Below, one piece after another: positions 1 to 13,100 of a stretch of 64,000 nt of DNA; positions within the stretch are counted from its first letter, which is position 1; every line of letters starts with the position of its first letter. A program made the translations under genes and the position numbers. Source of the DNA: Chlamydomonas sphaeroides (lineage: Eukaryota; Chlorophyta; Chlorophyceae; Chlamydomonadales; Chlamydomonadaceae); NCBI GenBank assembly GCA_001662425.1, contig BDDC01000288.1, forward strand, positions 7,050 to 71,049, written 5' to 3'. Under the pieces are notes generated by a model, which saw nothing but the letters and a program-made list of their open reading frames with translations, had not been told where the DNA came from and did no database searches.

Positions 1-57
1 AGCGTGGGCATGAGCGTGGGCATGAGCGTGGGCATGAGCGTGGGCGTGGGCGTTGGC
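1..57 (+). repeat. 12-bp tandem repeat at window edge
   Basis: About four copies of a GTGGGCATGAGC unit, decaying into GTGGGC/GTTGGC. It lies just upstream of the first visible subtilase exon, whose acceptor appears to be at 104-105, so it is probably intronic. Confidence 0.75.
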
Positions 58-105
58 ACGCCCGATCCTCATGATGTTCGCCCCTCTTCATTTCCTGACC
101 GCCAG

Positions 106-3100
106 GACCAGCGCTGGCTAGACATGCAGGGCAATGCCGAGCAGGCCTCCAACTTTGGTAGCAGGACCGTGGACATTGGAGCCCCGGGCAGGGCCATCCT
201 GTCCACGGTACCCACTGGCACCGGCAAAATGGGTGAGGCGGGCCGTACCGTGGCACGGGAGAGGGCGCTGGGGCGGGGGTATGTTGCCTAGCGACCACCG
301 CTTTGGGATTGCGGCAGGCGGCCCTGCCCATCCCCCCGCCTGACTCCAATGCCGTGTTGTACGAAATGCGCCCCTGCCGTACAGGAGTCACGAGGTCGTA
401 CGACACAAAGACCGGCAGCAGCATGGCCACGCCCATGGTGGCGGGCGTGGGTGCTCTGGTGATGAGCGCGCTGGGGTCGAGGAGGAACGGCAGCTACGCA
501 TGGGTGGGCCACCGCCGGGCGAGGGGCGGGAGGGGGGGGACAGCCGGGGGACTGGCTGCGTGGCGGGGAGGGCAGGGCAGGAGCAGTTTTAGCGGCTGCA
601 CTCCATGGTGATGGGGGCGCGATCAGGGGTGGTGGCACGGGCATGGGTACGGGGACGGGCAGTGGCCCTGGCACCGGCGGAGAGAGGGGGCGCGAATGCA
701 AAACAAGGTGCCAGGCCAAGGGAGGTCGGGTTGGGGCTGGCCGCTGGCTGGTCCCCATCCCTCCACTACAGGAAACCGGGTTCGTGCCAGTTCCTGTTTG
801 CTTTGAGTGAGCTGGCGCTCTGCAAGGGCGGCATGGCGTCAGGGGCGCGGCTGGCCTGCCGCACCCCAACATGGCCCACCCCCAACCCCGGTCCCCTTCC
901 CCATGTCCGGCCCCGCGCCGCCAGGGCCCCACGGTGCGCCAGATCCTGCTCGACACCGTGGACCGCCGCGACGTGTCCAAGTGGCTCCCCGTCAAGACCG
1001 GGGGACGGGTCAACGCGCTGAAAGCCGTGCTGCGGGCGCTCAAGCCGCTGTGTAAGAGGGGACGGGTCGAGGAGGGCTTGATTGTGAGCCTGTGCCAGTG
1101 TGGCGGGCGGGAGCTCTTGCCGCTGCAGGATCCTTTCAGCAGCGCCCCTCGCCCGTTGCCCTCGCTCTCCACCGCCGCCCTCGCAGCCGTGGCGCCCTTT
1201 CCAGAGTACAACCCCGACGTGCTGCTGCCCGGCCTGACCGAAACCTACTACCGAGCGGAAGAGGTGCAGCTGGAGGAGCAGCGGCTGTTCCAGTACAGCC
1301 CGCACGACAGCACGCTGCGGGTGCGTGCGAGCTCAGAGTGTATGTGCCATACCATAGTGGCATGCTCCTTACGGCATGCTTGCTTGCCTTGCGTTACTGC
1401 ACCGCCTTTGGCTGAGATTGCCGACCGGCGCTGCCAGCATCTGCAGCCGTGGCCCAGCGGCCCCCGGGCGGCCTCTGTCGTGGCCGTGGTGGGAAGGCCT
1501 CTTTGTGCGGTGGTCCTGGGCGCAGCCCCACATGACCCGACATAGGTCCTCCAGGGAGCTGGCCCTGGCTGGCGGCGTAGGGGCTGCCGGTACATATGCC
1601 GCGGAGCGGCCTTGCGGCGCTGCGCTGACGCGACTGGCTGCTCACCCGGCTGTGTGGCCCCTGCTGCTGCTGCCGCCCTGGTCCGTGGTCCCCCGCCCGT
1701 CCGCCAGCCGTCCGACTCCACGCTCTTCTCCAACTTCAAGCACGGCGACGGCTACGTGCTGGTGGCCAAGGCGCTGCTGCGGCTGCCGGTCAAGGGCTTC
1801 TACGGAGTCAGGGTACGCCGAGCCCTAGCCTGTTGCGCTCCGGTTGCAAATATCTGAGGCCCCGTGCAATTCCTGCCTTCAAGCCATTTCCCTCTTCCAT
1901 GATTGAACGCCCCCAACCCCTTTCCTCCCCACATTCGCGAGGACTGGCGGGGACTGGGAATGTTATCTGCACTAGGACGTCACGTTTGTCACTGCTCTCG
2001 CAACCTCGCTACGCATCATGCATTCCCACGCCCGCGCAACGCCCCCTGCTGGCGCAGGTCGTTACCAGTGCGCCCCTGTCGGACCTGGGCATCTGGGTCA
2101 GTGGGACGAGGCTGGACCTGTCGGAGCCCACCACCACCCTGGAGACCGTGTCGGAGAACGGTGCGCGAGAAATGGAGGCGGCGAGCAACGTGGGCAAGGG
2201 CCGTGCATGCGGTCGAGCGTGTGGGAGGAGTAGGCGGCCGCGATGGTTGCACCCTGATTCTGCACCTTGGCAGCGACGGGGCGCTTCTTGAACGGTTCGA
2301 ACCCCCAACGGCACCAACCGCACAACACCCGTACGGGCCGTGGGCCCAAGTGCTGCATACCTGGCACAGTGCAGCACAGGCACAGGTCCGTACGACCGTA
2401 CTGCACCGCACCTGCCAGATCCTCCAACTTTTCACATGGCCCGCTTCCCTCGCTCCGCCGCACCGCAGGCTGGTACGACTTTGAGCTGCGCTACCGCAAC
2501 CCCTCCATCCCCCTCGACCTCACCTTCTCGCTGCCAGACAGCCCGGGGGTGTACGGCTACCTGCCGGCCGCCTCCATCCTGGCCGCCGTACGGCCGCCGG
2601 CCACCGACCAGCCCGTACCGCCGCCCCTGGACTACCACGCGCCAGACCTGGTGTTGTCCGACGTGTGGCAGGTGCGGGGGCGGGGGCGTCAGCGAGGGCG
2701 GGCAGGGTTGTGAGTGGGGGGGCTGTGGGGGGCTGTTTGTGAAGGGAGAGGGGGTTGCGGTTGCTCGAAAGGAGGTCAGGGGAAGGCTGGCGAGGACTAG
2801 GTTGCAGGGAAACAGCGTCAGGGGAAAAGGCTAGGAATTGTTTGTGTGCACGCGAGCGGTGGGCTGAGAGCTACAGAGATGATAGACAAAGGGCAAAGGG
2901 TGATCGCCTGTGGCTCAGTAGAACGGACTGAGCTTGCGGCGTGTGGCGCTGCGATACTGATTCCCGGCCGCGCTGCTACCGCCGTAACCCCAGGCGCTGA
3001 CGCGGATCCCCTCCCCGCTGGTCAACCTAAGCCGCGTGGCAATAGCTGCCGGGCCCCCGCCTCGCCTGGACCTGGGGCAGACCTTCAGCCACAGGTGCGC

Positions 3101-6100
3101 GAATGCTTTCCTGGTTGGCTGGAGGGCGGGCTAGCAGGGGTGCGGATGGGATTGTTGCGGCCGCGACCCGGACCTGACCCCTCCCATACCCGGCCCCGAC
3201 CCTCCTTTCTACCGCCAGCTCGGTGCTGTCCGACATCAACTTCCCCGGCGGCACGGGGCCCGGCCTGCGTGAGGCGCTGTACCCGGGCGACCCCAACCCG
3301 CCTGCCAGTGTGGTGGGCATTGCCGTGACCCGGCTGAGGCCCACGCAGCCCATGCAGCTCCAGGTGCGGCTGCCAGGACGGGGCGGGCAGGACTACTTGC
3401 TTGGGACATTCCCAACTCCTGCGATGCGGGTTGTGCGCTGGGCTGCTTGCTGGACCCTTTCCATGTATGCTTGATGTGCGGCAAGCCGTCCGAGAGCACT
3501 TGAGATGGCCTCGCCCCCCCTTGCTGCCACCGCGCAGGTCTTCTGCCAGCTCTGCTCTCTTTACGTCGGATCTGTGCAGGTGCGGCGGGGGTTGGCGTGC
3601 AACAGATGAGTTTCAAGGCTCCTTGCAACCCGTCTTCACGTGTTCCTACCGCCGCCCCTCCCCTGTCTCTTCTGGCGGCGTTGGGCCAGAGTCCATGGCT
3701 TGGTGTTGGCAAAACAAGTTGCTTATACCTCGGTGCCTCCCCCCTCAGGTCCTGGACGTGTTTGACCCCGCCAGCATCGCCTACCAACAAGCCCGCGTCT
3801 CGCCCTGCGTAACCTTCGGCTCGCTCGACCCCTTCTCCTCCTCCTCCTCCTCCTCGCTGCCGCCCTCCCTGGAGCTGCGCCTCCACTTTGCTCTGCCCAA
3901 CACCTCCACCTCGGGGCTGCAGCTGAGCTGGGCGCCCTGCGGCTCCAGCACCTTCACCAGCCTGAAGCCACTGGTGGCCAGCCGCCACCTGTGGCAGCCC
4001 AGCAGGGGGGCGGCAGGTGCGAGGCCGGGCGGCAGCCACACCAGTACCCGCAACCGCGTGCAGGGGCAATGACGCCAAGCGGCGCATGTGCATGGCGCGT
4101 CCGTAAGCAGGATGCCCCAATGCCCCCGTCTTGTGATCAATATGCTGGCTGTGCTGTGGCCCCCTCTTGACCAGCCGTCCCCCCCCTCAACCCTCCCGCG
4201 CTGCCCGCCCGGCTGCCAGCAGGGTACGTGCCGGGCATGCAGTGCCACGCCTGGCCCAGCGTGTCCGCCCTTGGCCGCGACAACCTGACGGCCGTGCTGG
4301 CGGCGCTGCCGCAGCAGCCGCTGCTCAGCTGGCGCTTGCCCAGCGCCAATCTGCAGTCCCCGCCGGTGAGCTTGCAGCATGGGGAGGTGGCGCAAGGGGC
4401 GTGCAGGATGGGGTGCTTGCAGGAGGCGTAAGGAGAGGACCACGGAGGATCGGACCAGGAGGGCTTACTCGGGAGTCCTGGAGCTGCTGCCTCGCTAACC
4501 GGCAAGGCAGGGCAGCGGGAGCGCTGCAAAGGGAGTGCTTATCAGCTAGCGGCTGCCGCCGCCTCCCCCAGCGGCCCTTCCTGCTGCCCAACCTCCATGC
4601 CCGCCACCCAGCCCTGTGTTACTTCATCCGCCCGACTCCCCTTCCCACCTCGCACCTCGACCCTGCGCTGCCCCCTGTCCCAGCGTACCGGCCTGGATGC
4701 CCCCGGGCATGGCGGCCGCCCACACTTCCCTTCCGCGCACCACGCGCCGTGTCAGCCCTCACCTCGCCACTTTCCCGTGCCTCGGTACACCCCTTGGCCC
4801 CCGGCCCCTCCGCAGTTCCTGGGCGCCACCAGCTCCTCGCCTCAGGGCTACTCGCAGGGCTGGCACCTAAACTGCAGCGTGCATGAGCGCCTGGGCAGCC
4901 CCTGCAACATGGGGGCCGCGTTTGACTTCAAGGTGAGCGCAGGCCTGCGCCGCGCCCTCGCCCCCCGGTCTCACACCAACGCATCATCAGTCCGTCACCA
5001 ACCCGGGGCGTGCCGAGCGGGGCGTGTTACTTCAGCTTGGAAACCGACACACAAGGGCCCTCACGGAAGCGTGCGCGTCTCTCGGGCAGGGCAGGACCAA
5101 GCCGCTCGGGCCGTTGCGGGCCGCTGCGGGGCCAGAGGCCAAGGAGCTGTCCCGCTCACCTGGCCTGGCCGCGCCCCTCCCATGTGGTGCACCTGCTCCC
5201 CCCACTCCTTGAGTGGCTAAGCACCAAAAGCACCACCTGCCCGCCGCCTCCTGGGGCGGGCGCCGCGGCCCAGCCTGCCACACATACACTCCTTCCCCCC
5301 CTGCGCTCCCGCCGGGCCCCACCCGCCGCATATCCCCGTCCCCGTGTTCCCCTCCCCCAGCACCCTCACGCACCACCCGCAACGGCGCCAGCGCCGGCGC
5401 CAGCCTGGGCTCGCCCACATGTGGCCCTGCCGGCACTAACCCAGCCTGCCTCCCCACACACTCCTGCCCTCCCCCCGCAGCTCCTCTACAACGAGCCAGC
5501 AACCCTGGGCAAGCCGCTCTATTTCCGGTGCTACACGTACACGTCCCGACCCTTTGGCACGTGAGGCGGCAGGAGTCGGCGGTGGGCGCTCATCATCGCA
5601 TGGCCCGTGCGCCTGCCCTGGCTCACACCCCGTGCGCTTCGCCCGGCTGCTAACTCACGCATGGCTGACACCCTGGCCCCGGCCCCACCCTCACTGCGCG
5701 CAGGGGCAATGCGCTGGATGCTGTGGGAGCAAGCGGCGAGGACAACAGCTGGAGCATACACCTGGGCTACCAGCGGGTGAGGAGGGGAGGAAGCGCAGGA
5801 AAAGGGCAGGCGGGCGGAGAGTGCGTGGGTGTGGGTGTGGGTGTGCGGACGTGTGGCTTGGTTCGCCTGCGCTGGGGCCCTCCGTCGTGCTATGTGCGCA
5901 AGACCGTCTTGTTTTGAGTGCACCAGGCCAGTGCGCGTGGGCGTCAGTGCGCGTGGGGAGGCACGCGGCTCTACCTAGCTGCTAGGGCTGTGCCCAGGTA
6001 GCAAGGAGGCTGTGGGCATTGCGAATAGCGGGCAGGGGACTCGGGGCTCGTGCCGAGTTATGGCCGAGTCGTGCAGCTTGCTTTCCGCCACCGCACAATG

Positions 6101-8100
6101 CTCACGCGGCTCTTCCCCCGCGCCCCGCCTCACTCCGTTTCCATCCGCAGGTTCTGTCGAGCACCACTGCCCTCCCAATGAAGCAGTACCCCTCGTCCAC
6201 CCCCTGGCCGGGGCTCTTCCCCGCCACCGCCACCAGCCTGGCGGGCCACTATCAGCTGCTGGTGCTAGGTGCGCTGGCCGGGGTGGGGCGGGCGTGCCGG
6301 AGGCTGGAATCGTCAAATGAATGGGTGGCTGTGTGGGGTTGTCAGCCACCATGTTGTGAACCAACACTACGCGTCCACGTGGCGGGGCACCCTGGCGATT
6401 GGTGAATGCATGCTGCACGGCTGTGGCCCTTGGGGCTGCCTCGGAAGCCACGGCTCGGAGCACAACACCCGGCCGCCCCGCCCCGCCGTGCCCTCACGCC
6501 GCGCCCTCTCCGCAGAGGGCCACGTCACCGCGGACACAGTCCGCTGGGGCTTGTACGACCGGGCCGTTGCTAAACCCCTGGCCTTCGACTTCGCCTCCTT
6601 CCTGGTGCCCATACCCGTGGTGCGCCGCAACGCCACCTTCGTCAGCGCCGACAGCGGCAGCGGCGGCGGCGGCAGCAGCACGGACGGCGGCGGCGGCAAG
6701 GGCTTTGACGCCGGCGGCAAGGGCAGCGCCGGTGACACCGGCGGCGCACCGCCGCCGCCGGTGAAGGAGGCCGCGGCCGCTTCGCCGCCACTGGGCAACG
6801 GCACCTCCGACGCGCTGCCAACGGAGCCCATCGTCCAGCCGCCAGCAGCGGCGCGGGGCTGGTTTCATGGAGGCCCCGGCCCCGGGTGGCTGGGCGCGAG
6901 CGGGTTCGTGCCGAGCCAGGTGCGGTGCATTGCGTAGCAGGGCTTCCTGCGGGGAGGAAACGGGCCGTGGATGGTGACGGCTTTCTGTCCTCTTAGCAGC
7001 AGCTGTAGTGGCTTGTGACAATGCTGACTGGCAATGAACTGCTCAAGCCGCCTCGCACAACCTCGCACATGCACCCTGGTCCTCAGTCCTCGCAAGCTAT
7101 CACGATCAGTCTGTGGCCGCTTGTCACCCCACCTCGCTCTTGCCGCCTCCACAACACTGACACAGGTCGGTCCCGCCGGCGCTGTGGCGGCGACGGTTGC
7201 GGCCGACGCCCTCACGCCCGGCCACCTCTGCCCGGCGCTGTCCAAACTCGTCCTGGCCTCGCCCGCCTGCGTTAATAGCACCGCCGCGGTCACCGCCGCC
7301 GCCTCGGGCCCCGGCCTAGCCGCGCGGCTGGCGGCGCCGCTGGCTCCGGCTTTGCCGCAGGCCGAGGGGTCCGGGGCGGCGCCGGCCGGTGACAGCCGCT
7401 TCCGTCTGTGGGCCGAGGGCTTCCTGGCGTCGCCCACGCCCGAGGGAGCCGGCATGCAGCGCTTTGTGCTGCGCGTGCGCGATGGCGGCGGCCAGGTGCG
7501 AGCGGGTGGCGCTGACCCTTCAAGCGAACACGAAAGTGGGCGACAAGGGCGGCAAGCACTCTGTTCAGATCGTTCAGCACCCGCTACCCGCCTCCGTGCC
7601 CTGCCCTGTGACAGCCTACCACCGCCGCCACCCTTGCGCCTCCCTGCCCTGCCCCGCCCCGCCCCGTGCCGCTCTCCCACCCGCCCCCGGTATCAGGGTT
7701 GAGACGGCAGCAACGGGGCCGCGTCTGCGTCAGTGCATCCCGTCTCACCATGATGCCCCCCTCTCCCTCCTCCCTCCCCCAGGCGCTTCAGCTCAGCCTG
7801 GGCGGCGTCACCATCCGCAGCGCGCCGCCGCTGCCGTTCCTGGCAGCGCCCGAGACCAGCTTCGAGCTCATGCTGCCGCCGGGCTTCGTGCCCGCAGCCA
7901 TCGCCGGCCGGGGCTCCTGGGTCGCAGCGGCGGCGGAGGCGGGGACGGCAGCGGCGGCCAGCGAGGCGACCCTGGTGCTGGACTTCGTGCCGTCCAACTC
8001 GAGCAACTCGAGTTATGCGAGCTCGTTTAACTCGAGCTCGTTGGAGCCGCTGCCGCCGCTAGAGTGGCGCGCGCGGGCGCTGCAGCGGCGGGGGCGGTAA
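106..8100 (+). CDS. Subtilisin-like (S8) secreted protease, 3' part, with PA14-like segments
   Basis: This is the C-terminal part of a large serine protease; the start and the exons with the catalytic Asp and His lie before the window. Exon 106-232 carries ASNFG...VDIGAPG, the usual S8 segment before the active site. The next exon carries GSSMATPMVAGVGALVMSA, with the catalytic Ser codon at about 420-422. Later exons (about 924-1052, 1193-1320, 1690-1812, 2062-2160, 2469-2671, 3221-3362, 3750-4016, 4225-4365, 4817-4933, 5481-5563, 5702-5777, 6152-6270, 6515-6918, 7166-7494, 7783-8100) encode a long ectodomain. The part at 1193-2671 reads like a PA14 beta-barrel (GLTETYY, then VLVAKALLRLPVKGFYGVRV, then LGIWVSGTRLDL). 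A Gly-rich spacer falls near 6650-6770 and a Ser/Asn-rich tail ends at the TAA at 8098-8100. No C-terminal membrane helix is seen, so secretion or cell-wall association is inferred. Exon phases were not all checked. Confidence 0.75.
3836..3860 (+). repeat. (TCC)n microsatellite inside subtilase exon
   Basis: A run of TCC triplets within the coding exon gives a polyserine stretch in the ectodomain. Confidence 0.8.
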
Positions 8101-10190
8101 CCCCGGTTGGAGGGCCGCCGCAACCCGGCGCCGGGGGCCATTGGTTGATGCCCGCGCATTGGCCTACCACCGGCTTGCAGGCTCGGGTCGCCAGGGGTGG
8201 GATCTTGCACGGGTGGCTGGACTGGGGCAGGGTTGCAGTGAGCGCCAACGCAGGCTGTCGCGACGTGTCGTGCGATGTGTAGGAGCGCGGCAGCAGCAGC
8301 TAGGCCACCGTGAGAGCACGGCAGTCAGAGGCACAGTCAGTGGCGCAAGCGAAGTGTGGGTACCCGTAGGTAGGGTGCAGTGGGTAGTGGCAGGCAGGCA
8401 ACGCACGAGGCATGGACTGTGCATACATATGTTTGCAGGACTGCGAGCCGTGTGATTAGGCACTGTGGACATGGCCCCGCCGTCAGCGGGTTGGCAGGAT
8501 GCAGCGGCGTGGGGCGGTGCCAGGCCCCGACGGCTCTGCGCACAGAGGCGCACAGCTGGGCACGCCAAGCTGCGCTGCGCGCGCGGCAGCGTTCGTCATT
8601 CTTTCTTCGTGACCCGTTCCCGTTTGTGTTCGTCGTACGCTTACGTCATGCGTTTGCGGTTTGGTTAGTGGTTGGCCTGGGCTTGCTGCGCTGCGGCCGC
8701 CCTCGCTGCCCCCTCGCTGCCCCGTCCGTGGCCTTGCCTCGCTAGCTCGGCGTAGGGCCGCACCGGCGGCGTCCCGACACCGGAGCAGGGGCCTGTGGCC
8801 TTGCTCCACAGCCGCCAGCGCTGGACGCGGTGCCGGCTGCCTTGGGCCGCAGGGCTCGGGGTGAGCACGGCCGCCGCGCGCCTGAGGCCCAGGCGGCCCT
8901 AGGAGATGGCCCGGCTGGCGGTGTAACGGCCTCGGAGCTGGCAGCATCCAAAGCCGCTGCGCGGTATGCGGCAGAGCGTATGAGCCCTCGTGCGCCCTCG
9001 CGTGAGTTAAGAGACGGAACGCCCGTGTGGATGGTACGCTCCACTGACTCCCACGTTGGTTTTACAGTGAGAATGCACTTGATGGCTGGGTCAGGCGGCA
9101 GCTGCGCACGATGGGGGTAGGCAGGCTTACCCCACCTCCCAGCGTACCCCTTGGCAGTTGGTGCGGTCAGGAAGCCACATGCCTACAACACAGGTCCTCA
9201 CAGGCCCCTGCGGCCCCCGCCACCCACCGCTTGCGGCGTTGAGCAAACAGGAGCAGGCAAGCGTGTTCCTCGGCGACCGCAGCGCGTTCGCATGCGCGGC
9301 GTCCGTCGGGGCCATGTCCTGGTCTGCAGCTGCGGGCAGCAGCCCCCAAGCGCCGCGGATCTCGAGCGGTGTGCGCTTGGGACGCCGCGCCGCCGATCAA
9401 GCCCTAGATAGACACTGCACTGTGTTCAGTTGAAAGTTCAAATAGTTGCTGTGTGTGCAGATATGTTGTGCGCGCGCCTCGCGGGTGCGCGCGGGTATCC
9501 AGCCATTGATTTACGATCTGAGCTACCGCGCGTGCAGCGTGCGAAAGTCAGGGCCGGGAAGCGTGTGTGTTGCATCCACGGCGGCATCCAAGCATACCCC
9601 AGAGCGACGGAGGGCCGCCCGGCGCCATCCCCATCCCGCAACTCCCCCGCTCGCTCCGCACCTCCCCTGCAGCTGTGCCTCCCTCCCACGGCAGCGCATG
9701 CCCCGCCTCGCCGCGGGCGGCCCTTCGCGTGGCAGCGCCGCACCCGGCGGCGGCTGCTGCCAACGCTGCGGCTCTCGCCCGCCCCCACCCAATACGGCCC
9801 CCAACACACCCGCCACCACCCTGGCCCCCAATACATGTCGTTCAGCCCGCTGCAGCCAGGGTGCAGCCCGGCGCTAGCCCGACGCGGCCCCGGCCCCAGC
9901 GGCCCCTGCTACGTACGGGGACAGGCCCCGCCCCGCCTGTGCGTCGAGGGCCTCACCAGCCCGGAGCGCCCCCGCTCCCGCGGCCACCCGCAACCAGCAA
10001 CAGGCCCAAACCCGACAAGCGCTCCCTCACCCCGCGCGTTCCACCAAGGCAGGACGCAGGAACCGCCACGAACCCAGGCCCCTGCCGCCCACCCACCCAC
10101 CCATACCCACGCATGCTGCCTCACCCGTGCGACCTCACACACAACGGCAGCACGCACACCCCCACACCCCCACACGTGAGCAGACCCTCC
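8101..10190. other. Intergenic region between convergent genes
   Basis: The region lies between the stop of the + strand subtilase and the stop of the - strand RNF10-like gene. Open frames exist on both strands but are Pro/Arg/Ala-rich shadows of high GC with no recognisable domain. A TGTAA at 8922-8926 (+) and a TTACA at 9062-9066 (TGTAA on -) could end the two transcripts, giving 3' UTRs of roughly 0.8 and 1.1 kb. A short frame near 9158-9430 (+) looks slightly protein-like but has no support. Confidence 0.6.
8922..8926 (+). terminator. Possible TGTAA polyadenylation signal (subtilase)
   Basis: TGTAA is the usual polyadenylation motif in volvocine algae. This is the first clear copy found downstream of the stop at 8100, which implies a long 3' UTR. 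Confidence 0.35.
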
Positions 10191-13100
10191 TCAGCCACGG
10201 CCCCGCTGCTGCCCGGTGCTGAACAGCAAGACACCCTTGGCCGCGGCCTTGCCCTTCTTGCCGCCACCACCGGCGCCGCCGGCGTCGCCGTCGGTCGCCC
10301 CCGCCGCTGGCTTGGCGCCGCCGCCGGCCGCAGGCGCCTTGACGGCAGCGGCGCCGCCCTTGCCGCCGCCGCCCCAGGCCCCTCCCGGGCTGGCCGTTGG
10401 AGGGCCCGCGGCGCCGCTGCCCCATGCGCTGCCGCCAGGCGTCCCACCGCTGGCGGCGCCGCTGCCGCTGCCGGCGGCGCGCGCGCCCCAGACGCCGCTG
10501 GGCGCGGCGGCGGCCGCCGGCGGCGGGCTGCTGCCCAGGGCGGGGCCAGTGGCGGCGAAGCCCATCTTGGTGATGCGCGCGAACGACACCCCGGCGCCGC
10601 CGCCGCTGGCGGCGGCGGCGGCAGCCTCGGCCCTGGCGGCGTCCTCCAGCGACGCCTGCAGCGCGATGCTCTCCGCCACCTCCGACGGCGACAGCGCCAT
10701 CTCCCGCGCCAGCGCCGCCGCCGCCGCGCCCGCCGCCGCCGCCAGCCCGCCGCCACCGCCGCCGCCGCCGCCGGCCAGCGCCTCGCTGAGCGACGGCATG
10801 GCTTGAAGCTCCTCAGGGCTGGGGCCTATCCGCGCCGCCGCCGCGCGCGCCGCCGCCGAAGCCTCGGCGGCGGCCTGGCGGCGCTCGTCGGCGCGCTGGC
10901 GGCGCCGCCGCTTGTCGCGAGCCGCCAGCTCCTCGGCGAAAGGCGCCAGCGCATCGGGCGGCACCAGCGACGGCCCTAGGGCCAGCTCGCACAGGCGGAA
11001 AGCGCCTGCCAGCGGCAAGTGGCTGAGGAAGCGCCAGCGCCGGCGGGTGGCCTCCAGCTGGGGTCGCGGGGGAAGCAGGGGCGGTGCAGGGTTCGTGGGG
11101 TTCATGGGCGGGCTTACGGATGGGCACGACACGGAGCCCCACATTGAGCGACCCCACGCGGTTGCCAGCTGTCTTGAGCCTTTCGGGAGCCCTCCCCGCC
11201 CGCCCTCCCTGCCTGCCCCACCTGCACCACGTCCTCCACCTCGAGCAGCTTGGCGGTGATGACGGGCGGGCAGCACTCGTAGGAGCCGTGGGCGGCCAGC
11301 AGGCAGCTGGCGGGGCCGGGAGGTGGCGGGAGGGGCGGGACGGGGAGGGGCTCGCCAGGGGGCGAGGGAGGTACAGCAGCGTAGCGAGGAGCCGGATGGG
11401 CTGCGGATGAGCGCCGGGACCCGCGGCCATGCAGCCCCCACGAGCCGCTGCCAGCTGCGCCCTTACCCGCCTCACTCCCCACCGCCCCGGCCCCTACCGC
11501 AGGTTGAGCGGATGCAGGAAGTACCAGGAGCCGTCCACCGCCTGGTAGGTGTAGAACTCGCCCTGGGCGGGGGAACAGCGAGGGGGGCGCGTGGGTAAAG
11601 GGGGAAGAGGCGCGGAGAGTTAGGGTTCGTGTCACTGCCGGGTACGTGCACAACTCGCCGTGGCGCAGCAAGGGGGAGGGGCGATGCAGACCGGGCTTCG
11701 CGAGGGGCTTTGACACCGCTGCCCAAGCATACGCGCCGCCGACAAGGAGGAGGCCGAGGGCAGCAAAGGCTTGCGGAAGCCGCGCATCCGCCCCAAGTTG
11801 CCCCACTGCCCAGCAGCCCCGACACATCCCATCCCAACCCCCGCTCCCGCCCGCTGAGTCCCCCACCTGCGTGCCGGGCGTGTTGAGGCGGCTGCTGCCC
11901 GGCGACGTACCCATCAGCCCCTCCGAGCCCGCGCCGCCGCCGCCCGAGCCGCCGGGCAGCGAGCCGCCGCCGCCGCCGCCGCCGGCGCCCAGGCTGGAGG
12001 CGGACTGCAGCGCGGAGCCGTAGACGCCGCCGTCGGCGGCGGCGGCGGCGTCAGCGCCAGGCGCGTCGGCGGCGCCGCCGGCAAAGGGCGACGTCGGCGG
12101 CGAGGTCGGCCCGGCGGGCGCCTCGGCGCCGGCGGGGTCTGCGGGCTCTGCGCCCTCCGCGCCGTCGTCGTCGGAGAAGGCCGCGTCAAAGGGCAGCCGC
12201 TCCTCCGGGAAGAAGGCCTCCTCCGGGGGCGCCTCCTCCGCCGGCCGCTCCAGCGGCACCGCTGGTGCCGGGGCCGGGCCGGCGGCTGCGGCGATGCTGC
12301 CGGCCGCAGCCGGCGCAGGGACAGGGGCGGGCGCTGGCGGGTTGACGGGGGCGGGTGGGGGCGGCGGCGCCTTGGCGCGCTGCTGGGGCTGCTGCTGGAG
12401 GCCGGCGGCGGGCGGCGCGGCGTGCGCTAAGGACGGGTAGGCCTGCTCCAGGGCGGCGGCCTTGACGGCGGCGTCGCGGGCGGCGTTCACCTCGCCTACC
12501 GCCGCGGTGAACATCTGGGGTGGGGGGCGGGCGCCAGGGTCGACGGTCGCGAGGGTAAAGGGCCCTCAGGGCCCCCAGCCCCAGTAGGGCGGCAGGTCCA
12601 CGGTCAGAGGCTCCAGCGCTTCTGCCACACAAGCACACGGCCGCTCGGGCCCGCGCCGCCGCAGGCGACCCCAACCCCCTCAGGCGACCCACCGCCCCCT
12701 CCCCTGCTGCCCATCCCCTCCCCCTCCCCTTTCCCCCCTTGCCCTTGCCCCATCGACGCACCCGCTTCACGGCCGCCTCCGCCTCTGCGCCCACCGCCTC
12801 GGGCGACGGCCCCTCCCGGCCCCCCGCCCCGACCAGCGCCGCCGCGCCCGCCACCGCGCCCCCCGGCCCGCGGCTCGCCAGCGCCTCCTGCCGGTGCTCC
12901 GCCCAGCGCCTCGCCCGGGCCGCCAGCTGGTCCAGGGCGCCGTACACGTACGGCGCCTCGTGGGCGGCGTCGGAGCCGCCCTCGGCCACCAGCTGCCGGG
13001 GTGCAGAGGGGAGCGGGCAGGGAGCGGGCGCGGCGCGTGAAGTCGTCACCGTGTGGGTGGGCGCGCGTGGCACGGCCGTGTGACGGGGCGGGCGGGGCGG

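Noticed and set aside
2285..2312. GGTTCGAACC word as a possible tRNA T-arm
   Set aside because: The word is merely palindromic; no cloverleaf stems could be formed around it and it lies in a subtilase intron.
9567..10979. 470-residue open frame on + strand
   Set aside because: It overlaps antisense the well-supported RNF10-like gene and is Pro/Ala/Arg low complexity, a by-product of high GC.
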